Below are positions 30,973 to 43,800 of a stretch of 64,000 nucleotides of DNA, in pieces. Below the pieces are notes generated by a model. That model did not search any database, was not told where the DNA came from, and saw nothing but the letters and a program-made list of their open reading frames with translations. This DNA comes from Euleptes europaea. Lineage: Eukaryota; Chordata; Lepidosauria; Squamata; Sphaerodactylidae. The DNA lies in assembly GCF_029931775.1 (NCBI RefSeq), contig NC_079314.1, forward strand, positions 72,097,879-72,161,878, written 5' to 3'. How positions within the stretch are numbered: the first letter of the stretch is position 1; every line of letters begins with the position of its first letter. A program made the position numbers and the translations under genes.

Positions 30973-32958
30973 AAATATATGAATTAATAGAAATTTTCCT
31001 GATACCTTCAACTTTGCTTTATATGTAATACATAATCTTTTGAGGGAGAGGGAATTTAAGAAGGCTTGACCTTCTGGAGTCCGCTTTTGTAGTGCTCTTT
31101 CTCTGCATTTGTAGTTGATATGTCCATGTATGATTAAATCAGTGACTAGAAGCTCCAGAGCTCCTTGAACAATGACCTCTTGAACCAACAACTGCAACAA
31201 TGAACAATTATGAAATCATGCAGCCAATTTTGAAGTCAGTTGTACTGAATTCAGTGTAACTGAGGTGTCTTCTGCACCCCCGTTCTGCTCTCATCACTGC
31301 TGGTTTGTCTGGAACAATTTTCTGTGTTGCGTTGTGAGCAGGCAAGGGCAACTTTTCATATGATAAAAATGTTTTTTGATCCAGAATTTAACACTTGCAC
31401 ATGTTGTTAACTGATAAAATAGAAAATGGAAGAGAGGCAATTAAAAAAACACACACATACCAACCTGTACATTCAGGCTAATGTTGGTTTTAAATTTAAA
31501 TTTTGGACGTGCTCATCACTTAAACCAAATTAAGAGTCATTTATGAACATTATATCCGCTTCCCATATGCAACTACAGATTTGAGTTTTCCCTCTGGGAA
31601 GATCTTTTTCACCAGGTCAAACTTGTTCAGAAATATCATGATCCTAGACCAATTCACAAACGTTGCATTTCTCATCAATGTCTTCTTTGCTTGTTAGATC
31701 TGTTTCTATATTCAGCTGTACACATGAATTAAAACTGATCAAGAAAACCGCCTTTGGAATTGTCCTGTTTTCACTTTGTTTGACCAGGTTGTTTCCAGCT
31801 GCAAATTACTTTGCTTTGGTCTGTGTTCCTTTATGAATTTATTCTGTGGGAAAGGGGAATGGAAGACCTTAACTGAGCTATACAAAGGAAGTGCTCTTTG
31901 TTGTGAGGCTTAAAAGGCGCAAATCCAATGTAATGGAGTGGAAATCTCCAAAGGGGTTGTGAGGAGCTATACTGCCCTTGCTATGTACTCTGATTTACAC
32001 CTCTTTCTGTCCCAACATCACAGAATTCCCCAGTGTGGCTGCTTGGTTTGACTTGGGATCTCTGGTGAGGCAGGAAGCATAGCAAAAGGAATTATCATTG
32101 TATACAGGACAGTCTTACTTAAAGAAGAAAGAAAGCATGCTACAAGATCTTCCCAAATTATATAAAAGCCTGTTCTCATTTATCTTCCTGTATTGTATGC
32201 TTAAGTCAGAGCTTCATTATTTTAGCTGCCTGACAACCTACCATGTTTGCATTCAGATTCAAAAGAATCAGATAAACAAATGATTAATAAATCTTGTCAA
32301 TGGGTAGCCAGAGAAAAATAACTAGCGCAGTCTTTGTGGCTGTTCAGCCCAGCATTCTTCAGAACAGCAGCTTGTTAATGAATCGATTTGCTTCCCTTGG
32401 TTTTGCTAAATAAAATTTGGGAAGATTCTCTGGTTTGGGGATGGAATTCCTGAGTGTAAAGAGATTGAGCTCGATCCTCGGTGTACTCCAAAAGAGATAT
32501 CTAGGGATAGAAGGCTTTTGTGGTGTTACAGCTTTGAGAACTGATTTATCCAGCCTCTCTGCCCCAGTGCAAACAAATACGCACACCGTCAGCACCTAGA
32601 TGTATTCCACCCCCAAACAGTGAAAGCTGTAGGCTCTCATTCTATTCTGTGACACAGTCCTCTTAACCCTTTGATGACAGTAGAACATTGTCAACACACA
32701 GAACTGGAAGGAATGTTAAATGTTATTTACTCCCTAGACCGCAAAGGTTTATGCTAGAATAACATGACAAACTATTAGGATTATTTTTCCTTCCTAGAAG
32801 ATTTCTACAATTCTTTAATTACTATTAAGGATTAAGTTGGGAAAGTCATGACTGATCTCCAGACTTTTTAAACTTAATGCAGCTGTGGGGACCTGATAAA
32901 TTTGATCATGGAGGAATGTGGTTGTTTACTCTTTTTTTCCAATAATGTTCTCAGTTTT
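30973..32958. other. intergenic between protease and BEST3 3' ends
   Basis: Contains the unseen 3' UTRs of two convergent genes. An AATAAA occurs near 32285 on the plus strand but is too far to assign. Small frames near 32359-32599 exist on both strands without a known domain. Confidence 0.35.
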
Positions 32959-33050
32959 GCAGTGCCATCCTAAACAGAATTACACCTTTTTAGTACTATA
33001 GATTTCAGTGGGCTTAGAAGGGCATAACTTTGTTTAGAATTGCCCTGTAA
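32959..33050. mobile_element. palindromic MITE, GCAGTGCCATCCTAAACAG type
   Basis: Left half GCAGTGCCATCCTAAACAGA and right half TTTAGAATTGCCCTGT are reverse complements around a centre near GATTTCAGTGGGC. The same palindrome is partly present at 58487-58556. Confidence 0.7.
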
Positions 33051-33906
33051 AAGCTCCTTCCCCCAAAAGGAAGAAAAACATATCGGCAAGATGAATGTTC
33101 CTGTATTTTCCTCCTAAGAAAATAGCATCTTGAGGGGATAATTTAGATCAGGAAAACAGTGTGAAGGAACATCTCCAGTTTCTGCCCTGCTTGCTATGAT
33201 CAGATTAGCGGGGTTCTTTCTCATAACTGCATTTAGTAAAATTAAAAAGCCAGGATATTGATCGTGGGTATTCTGGTTTTTGGTCCTAAACGAGAATGGG
33301 AAAAAAAAAGATAAGAATGGCAGGTCAAAGGATAATCCAAGAAAAATGAAGCCAACTAAAGTTTCTGAACATATTTTCGAATCAGACTGGAATTTCTTCC
33401 ATTGAAGAAGGCCATGAAAAGAGATTTGTGGCTTGCTTTCTATTTTAAAATCCAGGAATTAATTAAAGATGATCAGATAGAAAGGAACTGGCTCTGATTC
33501 TGAGCAGTTATCAACTTATAAAATGTCAAACTACGATTTTGTAGTGAAAGAAACTAATTTGAAGTGAAAGGCTGGAACATCCTAAGCAAAAATGCTTCAA
33601 GATGCATTTGAGAAACTGTTGTTGATCTTTAGACTTTTGACTGATGGGTAGGTGTTGGAATCAGAATGAATATTAATAACTGTGGAAAAGGAGGAATTTT
33701 CCCACAACAGAACCACTGCTTTGAGGGAGTATGTAACAGTAAGCGTCAACATTTCTAAACTGCTGTATCAAAATTCAGAAACAGAAAACATATAACATTA
33801 TGTGCTTTGTGATTATAGAAGGGAATGATAGGATAAGTGAGATGTTAAAATAAATATTCTGAATGCCATGAATCCATAGTAAAAGACATAGGTATTTCCT
33901 GATTTG
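33051..33906. other. BEST3 3' flank
   Basis: AT-rich, probably including the BEST3 3' UTR; no canonical signal assigned. Confidence 0.35.
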
Positions 33907-34849
33907 TCAGAGATTTCCTTTATTTTTCTCATTACTAAACTCAACTATATCAGTTTCTTTAGTATCTAGTTCTTCAAGTAAATTGCAGATGTCAGATTTA
34001 TTTATAGCAACAGGAGTAGATATTGGATTGCTTTCAGTGTTTATGTGACTTTTTCCAAAGGGTGTTCCAGACTCTGTTAAAACAGGTGCAGTTTTTGTGT
34101 TGGATACCATAGGGGATATCTGAAAATGGGGAAATCTCCATATTTGATTATCTGGGATGTTGCCAGATGCTGTACTTTGAAATAAGTCCGATGGCTTTCT
34201 GTCTGTTATGCTTGTGGATGAATCCTCTGGTTCTGGGTCCATATGAAGTGAAACCACTTCTGAAGGAGACACTGGAGAATCTGCAGGAGTGGTGTGCGAC
34301 CCACAAAGGATCAATGTCATTCCTTTTGAGTCAGGGTCTGATTCACTTTGACTTCCAGAATCCTCTTCTGTCAGGACATTAGTGTTATTGTCTCTTTGTG
34401 AATCCAATCTGGATTCATTGTCCTTTGTTACAATAAAAATATTTTCTGAGACTGATGAGTCCGTTTTGGATTCGTTCTCATCCAGACTGGACTGATAGCA
34501 TATCTCCGTGGGTTCATTCTTGCTAGTTTCTCTGATGATCCCTAGATCAATGCCTTCAGGCATCCTGGCATGCTTATCAGGCCATTCATTGTCTTTCCTA
34601 TTGTGTGAGCTTAAAAGTCTAGCTCTAGAGTGCATTTCTTGTAAATTGCCAATGTGCCGCATCTCATGAGATGGGAAAAAAACGGAATTCTCACTTGACT
34701 GCCTTTGGTAGGCCCTCCTGGTTGGTGTGGGGGATTCTTCACGGACACTCAGAAATCTCTTCACTTTTCTCAGCATAGAATGCTGCCGTTTGGGTTTATC
34801 ATCATCATAGATCCAGTTGTCTCCACGGAGAAACTGGCTATCAGCCAGA
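33907..34849 (-). CDS. BEST3: BEST3 last coding exon, cytoplasmic tail
   Basis: 943 bases, open throughout in the expected phase: [40 protein letters not shown] (the S/R-rich RVKRFLS segment of BEST3), then a weakly conserved acidic tail and [15 protein letters not shown] before TGA at 33907-33909. Confidence 0.95.
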
Positions 34850-37800
34850 CTACAAAATAAATTAGGAAAGCATCTGTTACTTTTGACCTTTATTTTACCA
34901 ACAGAAGCCACTTGCAACATAAATGAAATGTGATTTGATCCAAGCATCAGAATATTAACAGCAGAAAAAAAGTTTGCTTACTGTATGTATGTATACATTG
35001 CTTCATGCATCTGCTGAAGTTAGCTCTGACTCATGAAAGCTTATTCTGGAATAAGTGATACCTAGGATCATGATTGAATGAGCCCCGTGGTGCAGAGTGG
35101 TAAGCTGCAATACTGCAGTCCAAGCTCTGCTCACAACCTGAGTTCGATCCCAACAGGAGTCAGTTTCAGGTAGCTGGCTCAAGGTTGACTCACCCTTCCA
35201 TCTTTCCAAGGTTGGTAAAATGAGGACCCAGCTTGCTGGGGGTAAAGGGAAGATGACTGGGGATGGCACTGGCAAACCACCCCGTAAACAAAGTCTGCCT
35301 AGTAAATGTCGGGATGTGACGTCACCCCATGGGTCAGGAATGACCTGGTGCTTGGACAGGGGACCTTTACCTTATAGGATCGTGATTATGAATTAGAATG
35401 TTTGCCACATAGTTTGAGATGTAACAACCAGAAACATTCCAGAAAACATGACACTCAATATGGCCTTTGCCAACTCCTTCAAACTACACCAAATAAATCA
35501 GGAGTCCAGTGGCACCTTAAAGTCTAACAAAAGTTTCTTCATAGGAATGCATGTTAATGATCTGATATGCTGGGCTGGTGAAGAATCATTTCTGTCCATG
35601 TATGGAAGGAATTTTTAGAATCACATACCCCATTTCAATAGTAGATCCAAGGAAAGATGGAATGCAGTAATCTGCTGCTGCAAGTGTATATGGAGGGCGG
35701 GCTGCAGAATCATCCCAGTAAATATCTTTTTTCATTTTTGGTAAATTCATATGCATTTCATCAACAGCCAGAAGTGATACCTAAGATAATGATTATGAAT
35801 TAGAAATATTTGCAACATAGTTTAAGATATAATATGTTTAGGAAACAATTAGGGTTGCCAGGTCCCTCCTTGCCACCGGCAGGAGGTTTTTGGGCAGAGC
35901 CTGAGGAGGTCAAGGTTTGGGGAGGAGGGACTTCAATGCCATAGTGTCCAATTGCCAGAGTGGCCATTTTCTCCAGGTGAACTGATGTCTATCGGCTGGA
36001 GATCAGTTGTAATAGCAGGAGATCTCCAGCTAGTACCTGGAGGCTGGCAACTCTAGGAACAATCCAGAGGACACCATTACTAATTCAGCACTCTCCAAAC
36101 AGCCTTTGATGATTCCTTTAAACAGCAGTTCCTGTATCAAATTTCATTTGAAATATCTCGGAGTTTCAGAAGCTGTTTAAATTGTGCTTCTGGTTCAAGG
36201 AAGAAAAATCAGTTCCAGTAGTTGCATGCAAGACCTTAAGCATATTAAAAGGAGCTTTCTGCGTTGTAGTCTTAGAGCTAAGCTGAAGGTTCCATACAGC
36301 ATCAGGAGTTGCAACTAGATGGCAGCTGTGAGGTCCCTGTAGGAACTCAGTTATGAAGTGCCACAGGAACCCAGTTTAGATTAGGAATGCAGCACGGGGA
36401 AAGGATGGCCTTCAGCAATCCCCCTTGCACTGTTTTCCCTGTCTGAAATGCCCCTGGGGGCAGATAATGCTCTATCGGTGTGTGTGTGAATTTGCATGTA
36501 CAGGCTTCTCAAGGGGCAAGTAATGTTCCTGGTGCTGATTTGGGTTGGAAAAATGGCACTGGGAAGGCTAACACTCCTCTCCCCCTTTCTGCAATTCTAA
36601 TCTGAATTGGCTCCCCAAGCCAATTGAGTTCTCACAGGGATATCACAGCTGCCATAGTGCTGCAAGTCCCCATGGTGATCACATGTTACATGTAACCTCT
36701 AGCTAGGGTTTGGGCTAGGGTTTCCAACCCTGCCTAGGTAAATATCAAAATATTTTGTTGGCGGTGTCTGGCCAGGGTGATTGTGATGAAACTTCTGGGT
36801 GAGGCTAATCTTTAAGGTAAAGACTTATAGAGATTAGGGGAAATTCCTAGAGTGACAGTATCCAGGCCATTTTTTCTCCTGCTTCTCAATTTCTCAAGGG
36901 CTGAGGCTGAGAGTGGGGAATTTCTTGCTGGGCCTGGCCTTAGGCTACAGTTTCTTTTATGTGCCTTATTCTATTTATGTACTGTGAAAGTAGTGACAAT
37001 TGACATTGCTAGTATTTGAATATATTTATTATTATTATTCTATTTATTATTTATTCTATGTATTATTATATTATGATTATTTATTGCACATTTCCCCACC
37101 TATATGTTACACTGTTCTGGACTTCTGTACTTTTGTTGTCTCTGTTGGTTTGAAGGGATTCCTCCCTCTTTTTTCTTTTCACCTTATCTATAATAAACAT
37201 GAGCAGATCCATTGTACGAGATTAAACATCCTATTGAACATTCTGAAATAAAAAGAAATGGTTACGATCAGTTTACTAACAGACCTGCTTCCAAAATCAG
37301 TACGGAAGAGGCTATGCAGAGTGAAAGAATATAATATAAATGAATTGCAGAGTAAATGAATACAAGGGGTAGAGAAGAGACTTCAATAATATGTAGTAAG
37401 TAATGGGTTGGATCCGGTCAGCTTTTCAACTCACTGCTGAATGACATGATATGCTCTAGGAAGGATACGTGGAGCCCGAAAAGGGGCAAAAAGCCCCTCT
37501 ACTCTTTCCACTGGTGAAAGTGGGATGGGAGGGAAAAAGGAAACTCCTTTTCCTCGCTCACCAAACTCCCTCACAGTGCCAAACAAACAGGTGCTTCTTT
37601 AGGTGAGTTTTCCTGAAGTACATCTGAAGTGTGAGTCCAGTCATGCACTTGTGACCTGACATATGTCAGCTGTATTGTGTAGTTATGTTCTCAATTATGG
37701 GTGTATCATGTACTTCCTCTATGTCATATAATTCCTCCACATTCACAGTCCCCATCCCACCTGGCTTTTGTACATGCTTGTCCCATGGATCTCAGGATTA

Positions 37801-40800
37801 CCTTGGGTGGTCAAAAATAATTTCTCCTTCCTTTTTCATCAGCAGAACAGCTGGTTGGATACAACCCAGTGGGTGCGCTCCTGTTTGTTATGTGTGTGTG
37901 CATTTATTTGTGCATTAATGAAGATGATCATCCTTGGTGTGAAAACAGGGGTGTCATCAGACTTTCCCTATTTTCATCTGTGAAATGGTGGAAGGTATGA
38001 TGGGGTAGCCCACTCTGAATCCTTAGCATAGCTTGGAAAGCATCTTAATGAACGCACTAATGTCTGTAGTTATGGTAACAATGACTACAAAGACAGTAAC
38101 ATTATTTTGATCACAGTATTTATCTTCCCATCTTTGAAATGTGCTGAGAAGCATGTCTTGCTACAGTAGATGCTTCAGAATTAATAGCTGCAGTGAGAAT
38201 GACTTTGTTGTGGTTGGAACCTCAAAAGAATCTCATAAGCTTTGCTGTTGCAATTAACTGGACACAGTGAAATAAGCAACTCTGTGATTCTATGATGTTA
38301 TGTGACTATTTCAGTCACTTGAAATTAAGAGCTCCGTAAACACAGTCTGCCTAGTAAATGTCATGATGTGATGTCACCCCATGGGCCAATAACGACCTGG
38401 TGCTTACACAGGGGACTACCTTTACTTTTAAATTATTAACCATTGTCTCAATTCTGAAACCTTTGTTGATATTCCCCCTCCCGCTTTTTACCCTTATTGG
38501 TGATCATATAATGATGCTGTTGTACCTGATCTTGAGCCAAGATATTCTTGTGTTTTCCTGCTTTTATAATCTTTCCTGACTCTTTTATGTTTTAGCTGCT
38601 ACCTACTTCTTTATAGCTGTATCTCTTATTCTATGTATGTTTTGTCTTTGAAATGTTTTAATGGGGTCAGTGTAGGCTGTTTTGGGCATGTGCCATGTAA
38701 AGAACAAAATACAGGTATTCTGGTTAATTAATTAAATTCATCCAACTTCTCTGATTTTATATCAATTTTTCTAATGACTCGGCACTCAGTTTAGTTATGA
38801 TGTTAGGAAGCAAAATCAATGTGATGAAGATCAAAATTATTTTTGAAGATAAGGTGGGGTTGGAAAGTAGGTAGAGTGATGGCACAGAGTAAAGACTGAC
38901 ACATGGGTGTGATGATGCAACTTGATTAATCCTTTAGATAATGGATTAATTACATCAGGTTGGTAACTGATACAATCCATTGACTGGATGCTGAACCCTG
39001 AAGGTCAAACTGGACATGACACCAGAGATCAAGATTTTGTACACGTTTTTTTTTTAAATCAAAGCAGCCATAGGTCAAGGATCAGGAATTGGGTTGGCAA
39101 CATTCTGCTGGGGAACACAAGGGATTTAACACCTTCCCCTCTGCACTGTTTTCTCAATACAAAGCAGCCCCCAGTTGCTATTTGCCCTGCAGGAAAAAAA
39201 TAGCAGCTTTCAAGGAGCAATTTAAATTGGGGAAATGATATGGGGGGGGGATTGCTAAACTCCCTTGATTCTCTTTCCCTCCCCCTCCCTGATAGCTTTT
39301 ATCTAAAATAAAACCCTCCAAGCTGAGAGATCATAGATCTTTGACTCATGTCCATGAGTCAGCAGTGAAACAAGAAGGATATCCTCTGTCAATAATGTGC
39401 TCAAAGACCAGGCTAGGTAAGTAGATATCAGACATGATTTAGATTTGACTTGGTTTTCCCGCCAGAGGACCAGGAATTAATTAAATGACAGTAAATTTCT
39501 GATTATATATTTCATTCTATATAATATATATTTATCAATTATAGAAAACATATTTTATAGTAAATTAAAGATGGTCAAGGTGAGAAAATGGAACCTTTTG
39601 TGTGTGTTTTATATAATGATCCATTTCAGAAGTCACATGGTTACAGAAAAGAAAGTCCATAGCACTTGAATAACAAAAGAAAGGAAGCAAGGTAATCTTA
39701 CCTGCAGATTTCTATCAATGCACCAATTTGTTTCGAAATCATCATCATCTTCACCAAATGGATTGATAAGTTGCTCAGCAACCTGTAGTCAGAATCACAC
39801 AGAATAAAATATGGGTGCACTGTCTAGGGCTGCAACCAATGAAAATCAATTCTTCACTCTTGCAGATTGGTAATAGCAAGTGGTCCCAAGGCAAGGGCAG
39901 TGCTTTTGCTAGGTGCCACCTCTAAATGGATTTCTTAAAGTGGATTTCTGATCTCTTGCATCATTCAGGAGTGGGGGATAGAAAGCATGTGAACAGGCTG
40001 GAGGCACAAGCTGGACTGAGATTTTGCCAGTAGTAGGCATGAAAGATGAGAGTCGGGCAACAGTAGATAAACTATTGCATCGGTATTCACACTCTGTCTC
40101 AAAGCCATTTCCATATATTCTATTGCATTCTAGTGTGAGAAAGAAACAACCTGGAACTTGGCCTACGGCTGAGATCCAGCCATCTCCTCCCCCCCTTTTT
40201 TTGGTGGGGAGTAGGGCTGTCAACCTCCAGGTGGGGTCTGGAAATCTCCCAGAATTACTAGTGACCTCCAGACTACAGAGATCATTTCCCCTGGAAAAAT
40301 GTCTGCTTTGGAGGGTGGACCCTATGGCATCACATCCCTGCTGAGTTCCCTCCCCTCCCCAAACTCCACCTTCCCCAGGTTCTGCCTCCAAATCCTCAGG
40401 CATTTCCCAATACAGGGCTGGCAAATTCTATCATGGGGGATCCCTTCTCCCTTTATCACCAGCAGAGAAGCTGGTTGGATTCAACTCCTGGTTGATATAA
40501 ATGGCAAAATGATGTGATAAACTGGACTACCCTAACTGAAATGTAGGTTGGGCAATGCTATTTTGCATGCTTCTCCCATGTACAAAACTTCCTGTAGGTA
40601 AAACACTAGCACAATAAAGAGAGTTTCATCCAGTCCACTTCTGCCATGCTAGATTTCCATTGACTGTGACTTCTTTTTACAGAAGGAGCATTTTTAAGAC
40701 AGTGACCCCCTGCATTTGCAGTCCATAATGGCGCAGTGCATTCTACCACCACAGAATCCTACCAACCACATTCTGCTGCACATGCAGGGGCAGGACTATG

Positions 40801-43800
40801 AAGGTAGATACAGGTTTGCTTTTCAATGGCGAGGATCACTAAAAGTAGGAAGCAGGTATACCTTTCTTCTCAGTGGAGACCCTGAGCAAACGTGTTTACT
40901 TTTTCCCATGGAAGTGAATGGTTGTCATCTGTAGCTAGATAAGCCAAACTAGATGTGTTTTGTTCGCAGTGTTTTGTTGCCTGAAACATGCTTTTTTCCA
41001 GCCTAGTTGTGGAAAAATGGGCTTAAAGCAATCAAACACAACAAAAGGCTGGGAAGGAGAGGGCAGAGGCTTTTGCACGTTGTTTAAAATTTAAACAATA
41101 GACCTCCCTGCTTTATATCTGAATGGAGGCAACCTTTAAAAAAGAATGAGGAATTAGATCTGGTTTTCTCACCAGCCAAACCAGGATGGTTCTGGTTTTA
41201 AGAAGAACTGTGATTTCATGTCGAATTACATCACTGAACATAGAAGTGGAACCACAAGACTCCTTGAACCAACTCGCTTGCCAGATGCCAGTGAACAAAC
41301 AAGCACCCAGCCAGAGAAATGAAATATGAAAGATATATTCATGGGTGACTACAGGAGGAAACTTTGCACTGGCTCGAGGTCTGGCTAGCCTGTCATGGGG
41401 CACGTGGTGTCATTCTCCAAAAGGAATGCCACGCAGAACAATTAAGTGCTATTTTGGGATTCTTGGCTGCAACAACGAAAAGGATTATACTCTAAACCAG
41501 GACAACATAGAACAGGATTAAAAGCTCTTCATGTGAGTGAACCATTGTCCTATATATATGACTGGTAGTCAATGAATGATTTCACACTGTCTGTTTTACT
41601 GTGCTTACGAAGGAGAAGGTGAATTTGAACATTTAAACCCCTTTTCTTTGGTGAGACAGATGAAAAATTCCCCCCAAATACAACATTCTCATATTCTGCA
41701 GCGCCATTTGAAGCTTGCAGTTCTATGAAGTGTCCACTTTAATATCATTATAGTGAAGCTTAAGGCATGGCCCACTTGTGCATGGACCAAGGTTGCAGAG
41801 GTGGTAGAATAGGCTCTTCAGGCTGCAGGTGGGAGAAAATTACATTTTTAGTTCCCCACCATGTAAAGACTCCCTGCCTAAAATATCTAGCACATCTGGA
41901 AAAGAGTTATCTTTATATAACTGTGCTAGTTTTATGATATGTAGGAGAATTAAATCCCTCATCTGTAGTCTGAATTTGTAAAATCCATTTTACCACTTCA
42001 GTACTCTGTCGCCTAATTACTACCTCATTATGTAGCATATCTAGACCTGTTTTAATATAAAATCAGCTTACAACATATTCAAACTATTGTTTGTTCTATG
42101 ACAAGGTCTCTGTGCTGTCGAAACTGTCAGAGTGAACTAGCAGTTTGACTGAATATCCTGCCAGCCAGGATCTATGGTATGTGCTTCTGTTTCTTATGCA
42201 GAGACCTGAAGGGCTGCTGCTGGTTACTCATATTGTGGTTTTATGCTGGTTTTTTAATGGCCAAGTTATATAGGGCTGTGGATATTATTCTATGAAGAAT
42301 CTTAGATTTAAGTCAACTGCTCTTGTGATTTTAAAGTTGTATGCCTTTGTTAGTCATACTGGGTGACAGAATAAAACAGAAGAGTTTGTTTTTATACCCT
42401 GCTTTTCTCTACTGGAGGGGTGGGGAACCTTTTTTCTGACAAATGCCATTTGGATATTTATAGCATCATTCATGGGCCATACAAAATTATCACCTTAAAA
42501 ATTAGCCTGCTATATTTGGTCAAACATTTAGCCAAGAGGTACGACCGGAGACGGCTCCAAGTGTCTGCCACGTAGAGCGACTTGCTTTTGAGCTCTGCTG
42601 TCCCCAGCTGGGCCCAAGAGATTCAGGCAGGGCAGCAAACACAAGACGGAGTGAGCGACAAGCCGCTCGGGGCTTGTAGGCGAAGGAGCCCGGTCCAGTA
42701 ACATCCCAATCCGGCACTTTCCCTCTCTACGAGTCTTTTGCAGGACTTATAAGGGAAAGAACGAGAAGGGAAAGGCAATACCGACCAAGCCCCAAGAAGG
42801 CAGCTGCCCAGATGACCCCCCTGGCGTGGGGAAGCAGGCAGGTATCCAATCGGTGGCGCACTCATCCACCTGGTGGCACAGGATGGTCTGTTGCACTAGC
42901 CGAGTGTAGCCGTCCAGCCGCATGCCAGAGTTGCTCCTGCTCTGCATGGCTGGGGCCGGATTCTACAGCCGGCTCCTGCTACCTACACCTTCAGGGATGA
43001 AATGAGGACACACTGGCTAAGAACTGTCCCCCCCATGTGCATTCTGGCCCTGCCCCCTTTAACCCCTCCATTGTCGCCACTTCTGCCCCCAGTCCTCTTG
43101 TAGTACAGAGGGAATACGTTTCTCCACGGCTCAGGTGGGAAAGGGTTAACACAGTTTCTTGGGCGGTCCTAGCAGCTCCATAGCTAATGACTCTTCTGCA
43201 AGGGGGAAATAAGGTTCCTTTTTTTGGCAAAACAAACTCACATCCGCCTTGAACAGAGGCTATTCCTGTCTGCAGGAGGGGGTGGATCGCCAGTCTTAGA
43301 TCCTTCTGAGCTAGAGATCTGCCAGGACCCATGAAGGGCCAGACCAAATGACTTCGTGGGCCTTATATGGCCCCCGCGCATTATGTTCCCCACCCCTGCT
43401 CTACTGTAAGGAGCCTCAAAGCAGCTTACAATCATCTTCCTTTCCTCTCCCCACAACAGGCACTTTGTGAGATAGGGGCTGAGAGCGCTCTGAGAGAACT
43501 GTGTCTGGCCCAAGGTTACCCAGCAGGCCTCATATCGAGGGGTAGGGAATCAAACATGGTTCTCCAGATTAGAGTCTGGCCACTCTTAACCACTACTCCA
43601 CGCTGGCTCTCTCTGAGATGCTAGAAACTTATTTAGGTTGTCTGGTAGCATTGCTCTCTTAAAATGTCCACCAGCATATATATTGTTTTATTTACAATAC
43701 TGATATTCCACCTTTCTTGATATAAGTCCAAACTATGGTTAAAATTTCAAGTCTGCCCCTTCATAGCATGTATATTTGTCACAATCTAGAAACATATACG

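Noticed and set aside
32359-32599. Complementary frames of 60-78 codons
   Set aside because: Both strands are open by chance; no start context, domain or repeat match.
39909-40424. 171-codon minus frame
   Set aside because: Half of it is a MITE copy read in one frame ([19 protein letters not shown] text is typical of translated MITE).
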